A stretch of DNA of 64,000 nt from Paracoccus sp. JM45. GTDB lineage: Bacteria > Pseudomonadota > Alphaproteobacteria > Rhodobacterales > Rhodobacteraceae. Positions 46,236 through 54,881 of this stretch are shown here, piece after piece (the stretch's first letter is position 1; each line of letters begins with the position of its first letter). A model generated the notes under the pieces. It was not told the origin of the DNA, did no database searches, and worked only from the letters and a program-made list of their open reading frames with translations. The position numbers and the translations under genes are program-made. The stretch lies in the NCBI RefSeq assembly GCF_003590715.1, contig NZ_QQVY01000004.1, forward strand, positions 62,001 to 126,000. The letters run 5' to 3'.

Positions 46236-46706
46236 TCAGTCCTCGCAACGGGGTCGCATGATTTCATCCAGACGTCTGCGTTCTTCAGGCGTCAACTCGG
46301 ACACTTCGGGCGGGGCAATGTTTCGGGTGCGCAGGAAACGCCAGCCAAACAAAGCTCCGATCAGCGCCATCAAGGGGCCAGCCAACCATAGGATCAGGTT
46401 GCTGCCTGTGGCGCGAGGTTCGAACAGGACGAATTCGCCGAAACGATCAACGACATTGTCCATAACCTCGGCGTCGCTATCACCCGCCACCAACCGTTCG
46501 CGCACATAAAGCCGCAAATCGCGGCTGATTGCGGCGTTGGAATCGTCGATATTCTCACCCTGACAGACCGGACAGCGCAGCTTTTGCGACAGACTGCGGG
46601 CGCGGGCTTCCAAGCCTGCATCAGGCAAGATTTCGTCTGGTTGGACGGCCAAAACCGGTCCGGACAGAAGGGTCAGCAGGGCCAGAAGGCGAAGCAATAC
46701 GTTCAT
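46236..46706 (-). CDS. ccmH: Cytochrome c maturation protein CcmH (Ccl2/CycL)
   Basis: A 156-residue membrane-anchored thiol-disulfide protein with signal peptide (about 1-20). The redox motif LRCPVCQ (about 43-49) reduces apocytochrome CXXCH for heme attachment, and one C-terminal transmembrane helix is at about 103-123. Its start overlaps the ccmF stop by 4 nt. The TPR part found in E. coli CcmH is absent here and in related bacteria is a separate gene (cycH), not in this window. Confidence 0.93.
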   Translation of the reverse strand: MNVLLRLLALLTLLSGPVLAVQPDEILPDAGLEARARSLSQKLRCPVCQGENIDDSNAAISRDLRLYVRERLVAGDSDAEVMDNVVDRFGEFVLFEPRATGSNLILWLAGPLMALIGALFGWRFLRTRNIAPPEVSELTPEERRRLDEIMRPRCED

Positions 46707-48667
46707 TCTGCTGGCACTGCTTTACCAGAGACGGCCTTTTTCGCACCTGCTGCGACGCGATAGCGACGGTCGGTCAGGCTGATGAACCCGCCAAGGGCCA
46801 TCAACAATGCACCACCCCAGATCCAGTTGGCGAATGGCTTGATATAGGTCCGGACGGCCCACCCCCCTGCGGGCTGTTCGTCACCGATCACCACATAAAG
46901 GTCGCGCAGGAAACCATAATCGATGGCCGCTTCGGTCGTTGGCATACTTTGCACGGGATAAACCCGCTTTTCCGGATGCAGCACAGCAACAGTCTTGCCG
47001 TCGCGGGTGGCATTGATCGTGGCACGTTGGGCCAGATAGTTCGGACCGTCATGGCGTTCGACCGACGTCAGCTGCAATTCATAGTTGCCAACGGGGAATG
47101 TCTCACCCACTTGGGCAACGCGAATATCCTCGACCTGCCATGCCTGAATCAGTGAAACGGCGATGAAAGTGACGCCAAGGCCCGCGTGGGCAATGGCCTT
47201 TCCCCAATCCGCGCGCGGCAACCGCAGCAGTCGCGACGCACCCGAATTGCCGGTCCGTGACCAAAGATCAGCCATCGCGCCAAAAATCAGCCACGACCCC
47301 AGCCCGGTTCCAATGATCGCCAGCGCCGAATGGCCAGTCGAAACAGCAAAGACCAGCACCATCACCGCAACGGCCAGCACCAAAGCCCCGCGCAACGGGC
47401 GAAGGGACCGGCGCAGATTTGCCCGTTTCCATGGAATGATCGATCCGATCGGCAAGACAAGCGCCAGTACGATCATAAAGGGCGTAAATGCCTGATCAAA
47501 GAACGGCGGCCCAACGGACAGGACACGGCCCCAGACCATCTCGGCCACCAAGGGCCAGATGGTGCCGATGAACACGACAAAAGCCGAGACTGCCAAAAGG
47601 ATGTTGTTCAGAACCAATGCGCCCTCGCGGGACACTGGCGCAAAGACGCCCTTGGCGGTCATCACCGATGCGCGGGCGGCATACAGCGTTAACGCCCCCC
47701 CGACAAAGAACGCCAGAATTCCAAGAATAAATACGCCACGTTCAGGGTCGTTCGCAAAGCTGTGGACCGAAGTGATAACGCCCGAACGCACAATAAACGT
47801 CCCGATCAGCGAAAACCCGAAGGCCATGATCGCCAACAGGATCGTCCAGCTTTTCAGCGACTCGCGCTTTTCGACAACAACGGCGGAATGGACCAGCGCC
47901 GCGGCCAGCAACCATGGCATAAAGCTGGCGTTTTCGACGGGGTCCCAGAACCAGTAGCCGCCCCAGCCGAGTTCGTAATAGGCCCACCATGATCCAAGTG
48001 CGATGCCGATGGTCAGAAAGACCCATGCAGCCAATGTCCACGGGCGCACCCAGCGTGCCCACGCAGCATCGACGCGTCCTTCGATCAACGCGGCCACGGC
48101 AAAGCTGAAAGCCATCGAAAGGCCGACATATCCAAGATAAAGGAACGGCGGGTGGAAAGCCAAACCCGGGTCTTGCAACAACGGGTTCAGATCCTGACCG
48201 TCAAACGGCGGATTTCCCAGCCTCCAGAACGGGTTGGAGGTGAAAATTATAAACGCATAGAAGGCCGCACTGATCGACGCCTGAACCGCAAGCACCCTTG
48301 CCCGCAGGCTGGGTGGCAGGTTGCCGCCAAACATCGCCGCTGCTGCACCGAACAATGCCAGAATTGTCACCCACAGCAGCATCGATCCTTCATGGTTGCC
48401 CCAGACGCCACTGATTTTATACAGCATAGGCTTCGTCGTATGCGAATTTTCATAAACCAGCAGGACCGAAAAATCCGAGGTGACGAAGGCAATCGTCAGT
48501 GCGCCGAAGCTGATGGCCATCAGGATCAGCTGGGCCAGCGCCGCTGGCCGCGCGCTATCCATCCAGCCATGCCACCCCTTCGACGCCCCGACCATCGGCA
48601 CCGTCATCTGGTAGAGTGAGACCATGAAGGCCAATATCAGGGCGAAATGGCCAAGTTCTGCGATCAT
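46703..48667 (-). CDS. ccmF: Heme lyase CcmF (Ccl1/CycK)
   Basis: A 654-residue inner-membrane protein with about 15 helices that ligates heme to apocytochrome c in the periplasm. The tryptophan-rich WWD-type segment GWGGYWFWDPVENASFMPWL lies near residues 233-252. Conserved histidines lie in the flanking loops. It is followed at once by ccmH. Upstream, instead of ccmE directly, come a holin and an endolysin gene and a strong hairpin. Confidence 0.96.
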   Translation of the reverse strand: MIAELGHFALILAFMVSLYQMTVPMVGASKGWHGWMDSARPAALAQLILMAISFGALTIAFVTSDFSVLLVYENSHTTKPMLYKISGVWGNHEGSMLLWVTILALFGAAAAMFGGNLPPSLRARVLAVQASISAAFYAFIIFTSNPFWRLGNPPFDGQDLNPLLQDPGLAFHPPFLYLGYVGLSMAFSFAVAALIEGRVDAAWARWVRPWTLAAWVFLTIGIALGSWWAYYELGWGGYWFWDPVENASFMPWLLAAALVHSAVVVEKRESLKSWTILLAIMAFGFSLIGTFIVRSGVITSVHSFANDPERGVFILGILAFFVGGALTLYAARASVMTAKGVFAPVSREGALVLNNILLAVSAFVVFIGTIWPLVAEMVWGRVLSVGPPFFDQAFTPFMIVLALVLPIGSIIPWKRANLRRSLRPLRGALVLAVAVMVLVFAVSTGHSALAIIGTGLGSWLIFGAMADLWSRTGNSGASRLLRLPRADWGKAIAHAGLGVTFIAVSLIQAWQVEDIRVAQVGETFPVGNYELQLTSVERHDGPNYLAQRATINATRDGKTVAVLHPEKRVYPVQSMPTTEAAIDYGFLRDLYVVIGDEQPAGGWAVRTYIKPFANWIWGGALLMALGGFISLTDRRYRVAAGAKKAVSGKAVPAE

Positions 48668-48704
48668 CAGGGAATATCCTTTGTTGGTCGCAGCATAGGC
48701 ATGT

Positions 48705-48734
48705 GACGAAGGCGGGAAAAGTCCCCCCTTCGTC
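48705..48734. terminator. Strong hairpin between holin and ccmF
   Basis: Arms 48705-48717 and 48722-48734 pair over 13 positions with one mismatch around an AAAG loop. It lies between the holin stop and the ccmF start on the minus strand. No U-tract follows on that strand, so it more likely attenuates or protects RNA ends than terminates fully. Confidence 0.5.
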
Positions 48735-48768
48735 TTTGCAGGTCAGTTTTATGTGTCGATGCCGCGGC

Positions 48769-49284
48769 CTATTCGCGCAGCGTGGCCGCCCAGTCCCGCA
48801 AAGCGGCGTTATCTGCGAAATCTTCGCTTGGCACGGCAACTGCGGCAGCAACTGTGACGGCTTCGGCAACGGGTTGGCTGGGCCAGACGCGGTCGCGGAA
48901 ATGATGCGCCTCGCGCGCGCCGAAGTAAAAGCCGACAATGGCCCCCAGCAACCACCACAAGGGTTCCGGCACCAGCTGCAACCCCTGCATCCGCAGGCTG
49001 AATGCCGCCGGATCGATCATGGCATAGATGAACAGCGCCATCGTCCCAAGCGCCAGCAATGGTCGGGGCATTCGGTTCAATCCGTTAACAAAGCCATCGA
49101 ACCAGCCGCGTGGTGCCGCGATGAATTCCTGTCCGTATTGGGACATCGCGCGGGCATAGGCTTCTTCGTTCAGCTCCATCTTGCGGGTGGCATTCTGGGT
49201 GAAAATCTCGGCCATGCCGGATGCGGCACTGCCCAGTGCCGTGACCGTGGGCGCAACGCCGATAAATCTGTCGATCACGCCCAT
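48769..49284 (-). CDS. GTA-type 3-TM holin
   Basis: A 171-residue protein matching the pattern of the three-helix holin family linked to gene transfer agent release. An N-terminal glycine/alanine-rich segment (about 8-28) comes first, then NGLNRMPRPLLALGTMALFIYAM (about 67-89) and LWWLLGAIVGFYFGAREAHHF (about 108-128). It would permeabilise the inner membrane so that the endolysin reaches peptidoglycan. The start at 49284 lies 10 nt inside the endolysin gene with GAGG 8 nt upstream. In Rhodobacter capsulatus the matching holin/endolysin pair is unlinked from the main GTA cluster, as seems the case here. Confidence 0.82.
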   Translation of the reverse strand: MGVIDRFIGVAPTVTALGSAASGMAEIFTQNATRKMELNEEAYARAMSQYGQEFIAAPRGWFDGFVNGLNRMPRPLLALGTMALFIYAMIDPAAFSLRMQGLQLVPEPLWWLLGAIVGFYFGAREAHHFRDRVWPSQPVAEAVTVAAAVAVPSEDFADNAALRDWAATLRE

Positions 49285-49886
49285 TTTGCGGTCCTCTCAC
49301 GATGCTCGGCCTGCGACAGATGATAGCGCGGGTTGATGAATTCCTCGGCGCGGGTGATCCATCCGCCTTTTCCACCGGCATTCGTGCGTGCGTATTTGCG
49401 GCTGGTGGGACGTTGGTCGGCCAGCGCATAGTAATAATTGCGCCGTGCAATCCCGTAAGCATCCATAAAATGCGAAGGCGCTGCCGCATCGGCCTGTCGG
49501 ACTGCGGCAATCGTGTTCGGCCCCACCGCCCCGTCAGCCGAGGTTGCAAACCCCATACGCGTCACCAGCTTTTGCAGGATTGTCACCGCATTCGCGCCTG
49601 CGTTGACATACATATCAAAGACACTTGCCTGAACGCTTTGCGGCAGTTCGGCCAGACGAGGTTTACGAAAATAATGCTCGACAAAAATCTGTTCGGCTTG
49701 TGCGCGGGTTAGCGCCCGCACATCTGCGGCATCCACCCGTCCGTCCTTGTTCAAATCAAGGCCAAGCGTTTTCATTGTGCCGATGGTCACACCGAAGTTG
49801 GTCGCCCCGCCCGGATCATCGGGATCATTAACATAACCCCCTTCACGCATGACGATCTGCTGTGCAATTTGTTCGACGCTTTGCAT
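49275..49886 (-). CDS. GH108 endolysin (GTA-type lysozyme) with EF-hand loop
   Basis: A 203-residue peptidoglycan hydrolase of glycoside hydrolase family 108. The catalytic Glu15 is in REGGYVNDPDDPGGATNFGVT. A C-terminal PG-binding_3-type domain (about 110-195) contains DGAVGPNTIAAVR. Unusually, residues 44-55 (D-L-N-K-D-G-R-V-D-A-A-D) form a canonical EF-hand calcium loop. There is no signal peptide, so it needs the downstream holin. The ATG at 49886 has GGGGG 4 nt upstream; 49967 would add residues across the promoter. A perfect CtrA box is 62 nt upstream. Confidence 0.85.
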   Translation of the reverse strand: MQSVEQIAQQIVMREGGYVNDPDDPGGATNFGVTIGTMKTLGLDLNKDGRVDAADVRALTRAQAEQIFVEHYFRKPRLAELPQSVQASVFDMYVNAGANAVTILQKLVTRMGFATSADGAVGPNTIAAVRQADAAAPSHFMDAYGIARRNYYYALADQRPTSRKYARTNAGGKGGWITRAEEFINPRYHLSQAEHRERTAKWA

Positions 49887-49948
49887 GATACCCCCGTTTC
49901 GGGCAGCAGGCAGATGCCGCCCCGATACGGGAAGCTGGGCGTGCTCGG

Positions 49949-49964
49949 TTAACCTTGGGTTAAC
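49949..49964. promoter_or_regulatory. CtrA box upstream of the endolysin-holin pair
   Basis: TTAACCTTGGGTTAAC is an exact TTAA-N7-TTAAC CtrA site, readable on both strands. It lies between the ccmE stop and the endolysin start, spaced so that it could cover the -35 of an endolysin promoter. CtrA is needed for GTA release in Rhodobacter capsulatus. Confidence 0.75.
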
Positions 49965-49979
49965 CAACCGCGCGTTGCA

Positions 49980-50435
49980 TCAGCTGTCAGGCTTATACTG
50001 ACCTGAGGCTTTCAGCGTGTCGATCACCTCTCGTGGCATATAGGTTTCGTCGTGCTTGGCCAGCAATTCGCGCGCCTCGAACCTGCCATTGCGATACCAG
50101 CCCTTTGCAATCGTGCCCTGGCCTTCGTTAAATAGATCGGGCTTGGGGTCCTTGCCGATATAGCTGACGGGGATATCGGCGACGCCATCCGTGATGACAA
50201 AATCAAAGGCGACACCCGTCCCCATGACCATCGAACCGTCCTTGACCAAACCACCAAGCTGGAAAAATTCATCCGGTTGCGGCGCGGCTTCGCTGACCTG
50301 CGTGGGCGACCGATAAAGGTTGATCCCGTCACTGAACCCGTACCCGATCAGCGCGACAGCGATGACCAATGCCACGGCAGCTGCTGCAACCACCTGAATG
50401 CGGCGCTGTTTCTTCAGTGACTTCATGCCAGCCAT
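49980..50435 (-). CDS. ccmE: Heme chaperone CcmE
   Basis: A 151-residue periplasmic heme chaperone with one N-terminal membrane anchor (about 12-33). The covalent heme-binding His128 is in LLAKHDETYMP, and the beta-barrel (about 45-125) is complete. It hands heme to CcmF. A start at 50426 is also possible. The rest of the ccm genes (ccmF, ccmH) lie beyond the inserted lysis genes. Confidence 0.95.
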   Translation of the reverse strand: MAGMKSLKKQRRIQVVAAAAVALVIAVALIGYGFSDGINLYRSPTQVSEAAPQPDEFFQLGGLVKDGSMVMGTGVAFDFVITDGVADIPVSYIGKDPKPDLFNEGQGTIAKGWYRNGRFEARELLAKHDETYMPREVIDTLKASGQYKPDS

Positions 50436-50449
50436 CGGTATCTGTCCCC

Positions 50450-51262
50450 TCAGGCCGCCTCGAACTGGATCGAACGGCGCAGGAATTGCGTTGCCTTGCC
50501 CGAAACGCGCACCGGATCGCCCGTTGTCAGATATTTTGATACCTGACCGGACCCGATGAACTGGGGTCTGCGTTCCAGATAGTCGGCAAGGCTTTCGGCC
50601 ACCAGCCCTGCTTGGCTGTAAACCTTGACGCCATCGCCAAGCGCAGTTTGGAACGCGCTTTGAACCAAGGGGTAATGCGTGCAGCCAAGAATAGCAGCCT
50701 CGGGGTGGGGCATGCGACGCAGCAAGGCTTCGACATGGCTGTGAACCAAGGCCTCTGCCAGAATTTCGTCACCCATTTCAATGGCATCGACAACACCACC
50801 ACAGGGCTGTGCCTCGACGTCGACACCGACCGCACGGAATGACAGCTCGCGCTGGAACGCACGGCTGGCGACTGTGGCGGGGGTTGCGAATAGGGCGACA
50901 TTGTTGACGGCGACGCGACGGGGCGGCGAATTGTCGCCCCAGTTGCGTTCGGTCAAAGCCTCGATCATGGGGACGAAGACGCCAAGCACGCGCTTGTCGT
51001 CAGGCAGCCATGTTTCCTGCATCCGGCGCAGTGCGGCGGCGCTGGCGGTGTTGCACGCCAGAATGACCAGATCACAACCTTCGGACCACAGGCGTTCCAC
51101 ACCCGCGCGCGTCAGATCATAGATATCGCCATGCGTCCGCACCCCGTAAGGCGCATGGGCGTTGTCGCCCAGATAGACCAAGGGCAGATCGGGCAAACGT
51201 GCCGCAATTGCCTGATGCACCGTCAGTCCGCCAAGACCTGAATCGAAAACTCCGACCGCCAT
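50450..51262 (-). CDS. murI: Glutamate racemase
   Basis: A 270-residue cytoplasmic racemase that supplies D-glutamate for peptidoglycan. [13 protein letters not shown] is at the N-terminus, and the catalytic cysteines are Cys70 (LACNTASA) and Cys194 (LGCTHYPL). The ATG at 51262 follows a GGGGGGCAGG stretch; 51307 would add 15 unlikely residues. It lies between the indolepyruvate oxidoreductase gene and ccmE on the same strand. Confidence 0.94.
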   Translation of the reverse strand: MAVGVFDSGLGGLTVHQAIAARLPDLPLVYLGDNAHAPYGVRTHGDIYDLTRAGVERLWSEGCDLVILACNTASAAALRRMQETWLPDDKRVLGVFVPMIEALTERNWGDNSPPRRVAVNNVALFATPATVASRAFQRELSFRAVGVDVEAQPCGGVVDAIEMGDEILAEALVHSHVEALLRRMPHPEAAILGCTHYPLVQSAFQTALGDGVKVYSQAGLVAESLADYLERRPQFIGSGQVSKYLTTGDPVRVSGKATQFLRRSIQFEAA

Positions 51263-51330
51263 CACCTGCCCCCCGTGTATCGCGTGCCGCCCTTCATAGG
51301 GCGACACGAAGGATTTGAAAATGCTTCAGA

Positions 51331-54300
51331 TCATTCAGCAGCTTCACGGAAAGGTGCGTAACCGCTGCGGAATTGTTCAAGCAGGTCTAACCGGCGCTCA
51401 GCCGCTACATCAGCCGCCTGATCCTTGACCGGACCATAGCCGCGTACCGACAGCGGCAATTGCGCCAGTTCAATGGCCACGGGCATTGTCGCATCGGTGA
51501 CCGCGCCAATAACCTCGGCCATATCGGCTTCATATTCGCGGATCATGGCACGTTCACGTTTGCGTTCAGCGGAGTATCCAAAAGGGTCCAGCGGCGTGCC
51601 GCGCAGTCCCTTCATCGCAGCCATTACCTTGAAGGCTTTCAGGATCCACGGCCCGAATTCGCGCTTTCTTGGTCGCCCGTTGGCATCCTTACCCGTCAAC
51701 ATGGGCGGTGCCAGATGCAGGGACAGCGTTACATCCCCTTCCCATTTTGCAGCCACTTGTTCGGCGCTGGTCAGATGCAGACGCGCAACCTCGTATTCAT
51801 CTTTATATGCCAGAAGCTTATAGTAACCCTCTGCGACGCTTTCGCGCATCGGTTCCGGTGCGGAATTGACAAGATTCGCAAAGCGTTTCGACAAACGCTT
51901 ACCCTGATATGCAACCAACCGTTCGGCGCGTATCGCCACCGGATCGGCAGGCAGTTGGGTAACCGGCGCGGGCTTTCCTGTCTGTTCCGGAAAGGCCATC
52001 GCCCAACGACCAATCTGAAAGGCGCGCTGGTTTTCGTCGACCTTGGCACCGTTCAGACGGATCGCCTCCATGATCGCTTCTAACGGCAACGGGATCAGAC
52101 CGCGCTGCCAGCAAGCCCCGAACACCAGCATGTTGGAATAGATCGAATCCCCCAACATCCGCAGCGCCAGATCATTGGCGTCAAAAAATGTGACCTTATC
52201 CTGCAACCGCGCCTCAAGCGACACGCGCAACCGGTCCGAAGGCACCTGAAAATCGCGAAAACGGGTAAAATCGCCGGTGATGATTTCATGGTCATTGACC
52301 ACCGCACCCGTGCGCCCTTGGGTCATCAGGCCAATGGTTTTCGACCCTGCGGTCACAACCAGATCACCGCCAATGACACAATCAGCCTCGCCCACGGCGA
52401 CACGAATGGCGCTGATATCTTCAGGCTTTTCGGCCAGACGCAAATGGATATGCACCGCGCCGCCCTTCTGGGCCAGCCCGGCCATTTCCATCATGCCGGC
52501 CCCTTTTCCATCGATATGGGCAGCCTGCGCCAGAACCGCGCCGATAGTTACGACGCCCGTGCCGCCAACACCTGTGATCACAAGGTTATGGGTACCATTG
52601 ATCACCGGCAGGACGGGCATCGGCAGATCGGGCAGATCGAAAGTCTCGGCTTTCGGCTTACGCAACTTGCCGCCTCGAACGGATACAAAGCTGGGACAGA
52701 AGCCCTGCGCACAGCTGTAATCCTTGTTGCAGCTGGATTGGTCGATCTGACGCTTGCGTCCCAATTCGGTTTCCAAGGGCACAATCGACACGCAGTTCGA
52801 CTGGACCGAGCAATCGCCGCAGCCCTCGCAAACCTCGGGATTGATCCAAAGACGGCGATCCGGATCAGGGAAATGGCCTTTTTTCCGACGACGGCGTTTT
52901 TCTGCAGCGCAGGTCTGGATATAGAGGATGGCACTGACGCCTTTTGCCGTTTCCAAGCCGCGCTGGACGGCCATCATTTCGGCACGTTCCTCGAACCGCA
53001 AACCTTTGGGGAACTGGTCGCGATCGACATCCTCTTTTTCGTCATAGACGACAACCAGCGGATCGACCCCCATCGCCACCAGTTCACGCGCGATCTGCGG
53101 CGCGGACAGCCCGCCTTCGTTCGGCTGGCCGCCGGTCATCGCGACGGCATCGTTATAGAGGATCTTGAAGGTGATATTCGTCCCCGCAGCCAACGCCGCG
53201 CGGATGGCCAAGATCCCCGAATGATTATAGGTTCCGTCGCCAAGGTTCTGAAAAACATGATTTCTGGTGCTGAAAGGCGCTTCGCCGATCCAGTTCGCGC
53301 CTTCGCCACCCATATGGGTAAAGCCTTCGGTGTCGCGGCCCATCCATTGGACCATATAGTGGCAGCCGATCCCCGCATAAGCGCGGCTTCCCTCGGGAAT
53401 TTTGGTCGAGCTGTTGTGCGGGCATCCCGAACAGAACCACGGCGTGCGTGTGGCGATTTCGGGGGCATTGTCGTTGAGGCGCACCTCGTTCAAGCGGTCT
53501 AGGCCGGAACGGATGCGGTCGGTGCCACGCCCCTCCTCGATCAGGATGCCGCCGATCTTCTGCGCGATCATCACCGGATCCAGCGCATAGCGGGTCGGGA
53601 ACAGCTCTTCCTTGGTGCGATCATGCTTCCAGCCGTGGACGCGACGGCCATGACGGTTGTCAAAGATCGCTTCTTTAAGCTGGACCTCGATCAGTTTGCG
53701 CTTTTCTTCGACGCAAATGACCAGCTCCAGATTTTCGGACCATTCCTGAATGGATTTGATGTCCAGCGGCCATGTCTGCCCGACCTTATAGGTGGTGATG
53801 CCAAGCCGGTCCGCCTCGGCCTCATCAATGCCCAGCAGTGACAGCGCGTGGATCAGGTCCAGCCAGTTCTTGCCCGCGGCGACAAAACCGATCTTGGCAC
53901 CCGGCTTGCCCCAAACCTGACGGTCAATGCGGTTGGCACGCGAAAATGCCTCGGCCGCCCAACGTTTGTGGTCGATCATCCGCGCTTCTTGCGCCACAGG
54001 GGTGTCGCCAAGGCGTATATTCAACCCGCCCTCGGGCATCAGGAAATCGGGCGTCACAAAGTTCAGACGGTGCGGGTCGCCATTAACGACGGCTGTCGCC
54101 TCGACCGTGTCTTTCATTGTCTTCAGACCCGCCCAGACACCGGCAAACCGTGACAGCGCAAAACCATATAGGCCATAGTCCATGATTTCCTGCACACCGG
54201 CAGGCGACAGCACTGGCATATAGGCGTCGATCATCGCCCAATCCGACTGATGCAGCACGGTCGAGCTTTCGCCCGTGTGGTCATCGCCCATCGCCATCAC

Positions 54301-54720
54301 GACGCCGCCATGCCGCGACGATCCGGCCATATTGGCGTGTTTCATCACATCGCCCGTGCGGTCCACACCGGGCCCTTTGCCGTACCATAACGCAAATACA
54401 CCGTCATGGCGGCCCTCGCCGCGCAGTTCGGCCTGTTGGCTGCCCCAGATAGCCGTTGCCGCAAGATCCTCGTTCAGACCGGGCTGGAACAGGACCTGCG
54501 CCTCGGCCAGACGCTTTGTTTCGCGCATCATCTGCAGGTCCACCGCCCCCAACGGCGACCCGCGATACCCTGTGACCAACCCCGCCGTGTCCAGACCCGC
54601 AAGTTTGTCGCGTGCCGATTGCATCAGCATCAAGCGAACCAATGCCTGCGTTCCGTTCAACAAAACATGCTGCTTTGATAAATCCAGCCGGTCTGCTAGC
54701 GAAAATTCATGCTTGCTCAT
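51331..54720 (-). CDS. Indolepyruvate ferredoxin oxidoreductase, fused alpha/beta
   Basis: A 1129-residue fused enzyme of the 2-oxoacid:ferredoxin oxidoreductase family that converts aryl pyruvates to aryl-acetyl-CoA. The N-terminal pyrimidine-binding domain (about 20-230), a TPP-binding region with TPWFCSGCPHNSSTKIPEG (about 430-448), a cysteine cluster CEGCGDCSVQSNC (about 640-652) and the gamma domain VITGVGGTGVVTIG (about 715-728) follow in order. It diverges from a LysR gene that may control it. Substrate range (phenyl-, indole- or branched-chain pyruvate) cannot be told. Confidence 0.92.
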   Translation of the reverse strand: MSKHEFSLADRLDLSKQHVLLNGTQALVRLMLMQSARDKLAGLDTAGLVTGYRGSPLGAVDLQMMRETKRLAEAQVLFQPGLNEDLAATAIWGSQQAELRGEGRHDGVFALWYGKGPGVDRTGDVMKHANMAGSSRHGGVVMAMGDDHTGESSTVLHQSDWAMIDAYMPVLSPAGVQEIMDYGLYGFALSRFAGVWAGLKTMKDTVEATAVVNGDPHRLNFVTPDFLMPEGGLNIRLGDTPVAQEARMIDHKRWAAEAFSRANRIDRQVWGKPGAKIGFVAAGKNWLDLIHALSLLGIDEAEADRLGITTYKVGQTWPLDIKSIQEWSENLELVICVEEKRKLIEVQLKEAIFDNRHGRRVHGWKHDRTKEELFPTRYALDPVMIAQKIGGILIEEGRGTDRIRSGLDRLNEVRLNDNAPEIATRTPWFCSGCPHNSSTKIPEGSRAYAGIGCHYMVQWMGRDTEGFTHMGGEGANWIGEAPFSTRNHVFQNLGDGTYNHSGILAIRAALAAGTNITFKILYNDAVAMTGGQPNEGGLSAPQIARELVAMGVDPLVVVYDEKEDVDRDQFPKGLRFEERAEMMAVQRGLETAKGVSAILYIQTCAAEKRRRRKKGHFPDPDRRLWINPEVCEGCGDCSVQSNCVSIVPLETELGRKRQIDQSSCNKDYSCAQGFCPSFVSVRGGKLRKPKAETFDLPDLPMPVLPVINGTHNLVITGVGGTGVVTIGAVLAQAAHIDGKGAGMMEMAGLAQKGGAVHIHLRLAEKPEDISAIRVAVGEADCVIGGDLVVTAGSKTIGLMTQGRTGAVVNDHEIITGDFTRFRDFQVPSDRLRVSLEARLQDKVTFFDANDLALRMLGDSIYSNMLVFGACWQRGLIPLPLEAIMEAIRLNGAKVDENQRAFQIGRWAMAFPEQTGKPAPVTQLPADPVAIRAERLVAYQGKRLSKRFANLVNSAPEPMRESVAEGYYKLLAYKDEYEVARLHLTSAEQVAAKWEGDVTLSLHLAPPMLTGKDANGRPRKREFGPWILKAFKVMAAMKGLRGTPLDPFGYSAERKRERAMIREYEADMAEVIGAVTDATMPVAIELAQLPLSVRGYGPVKDQAADVAAERRLDLLEQFRSGYAPFREAAE

Positions 54721-54881
54721 CCTGCCTATCCTCCAATGCCTGATGACCTGTCCGGCATTATAGGTCAGAAAGGTTGACCGACGAAGTTAAAAAACTGTGC
54801 TTGAGGTTATCTTGCAGGAAGGCCCTCTGCGGGTTAGGTCTGCATTAAGCGCATGGCTGATATGACAGGAATGTAATAACT

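Noticed and set aside
48769..49886. Prophage remnant
   Set aside because: Only a holin and an endolysin are present, intact and close-packed, with no integrase, capsid, tail or repressor genes; the GTA-lysis reading fits better.
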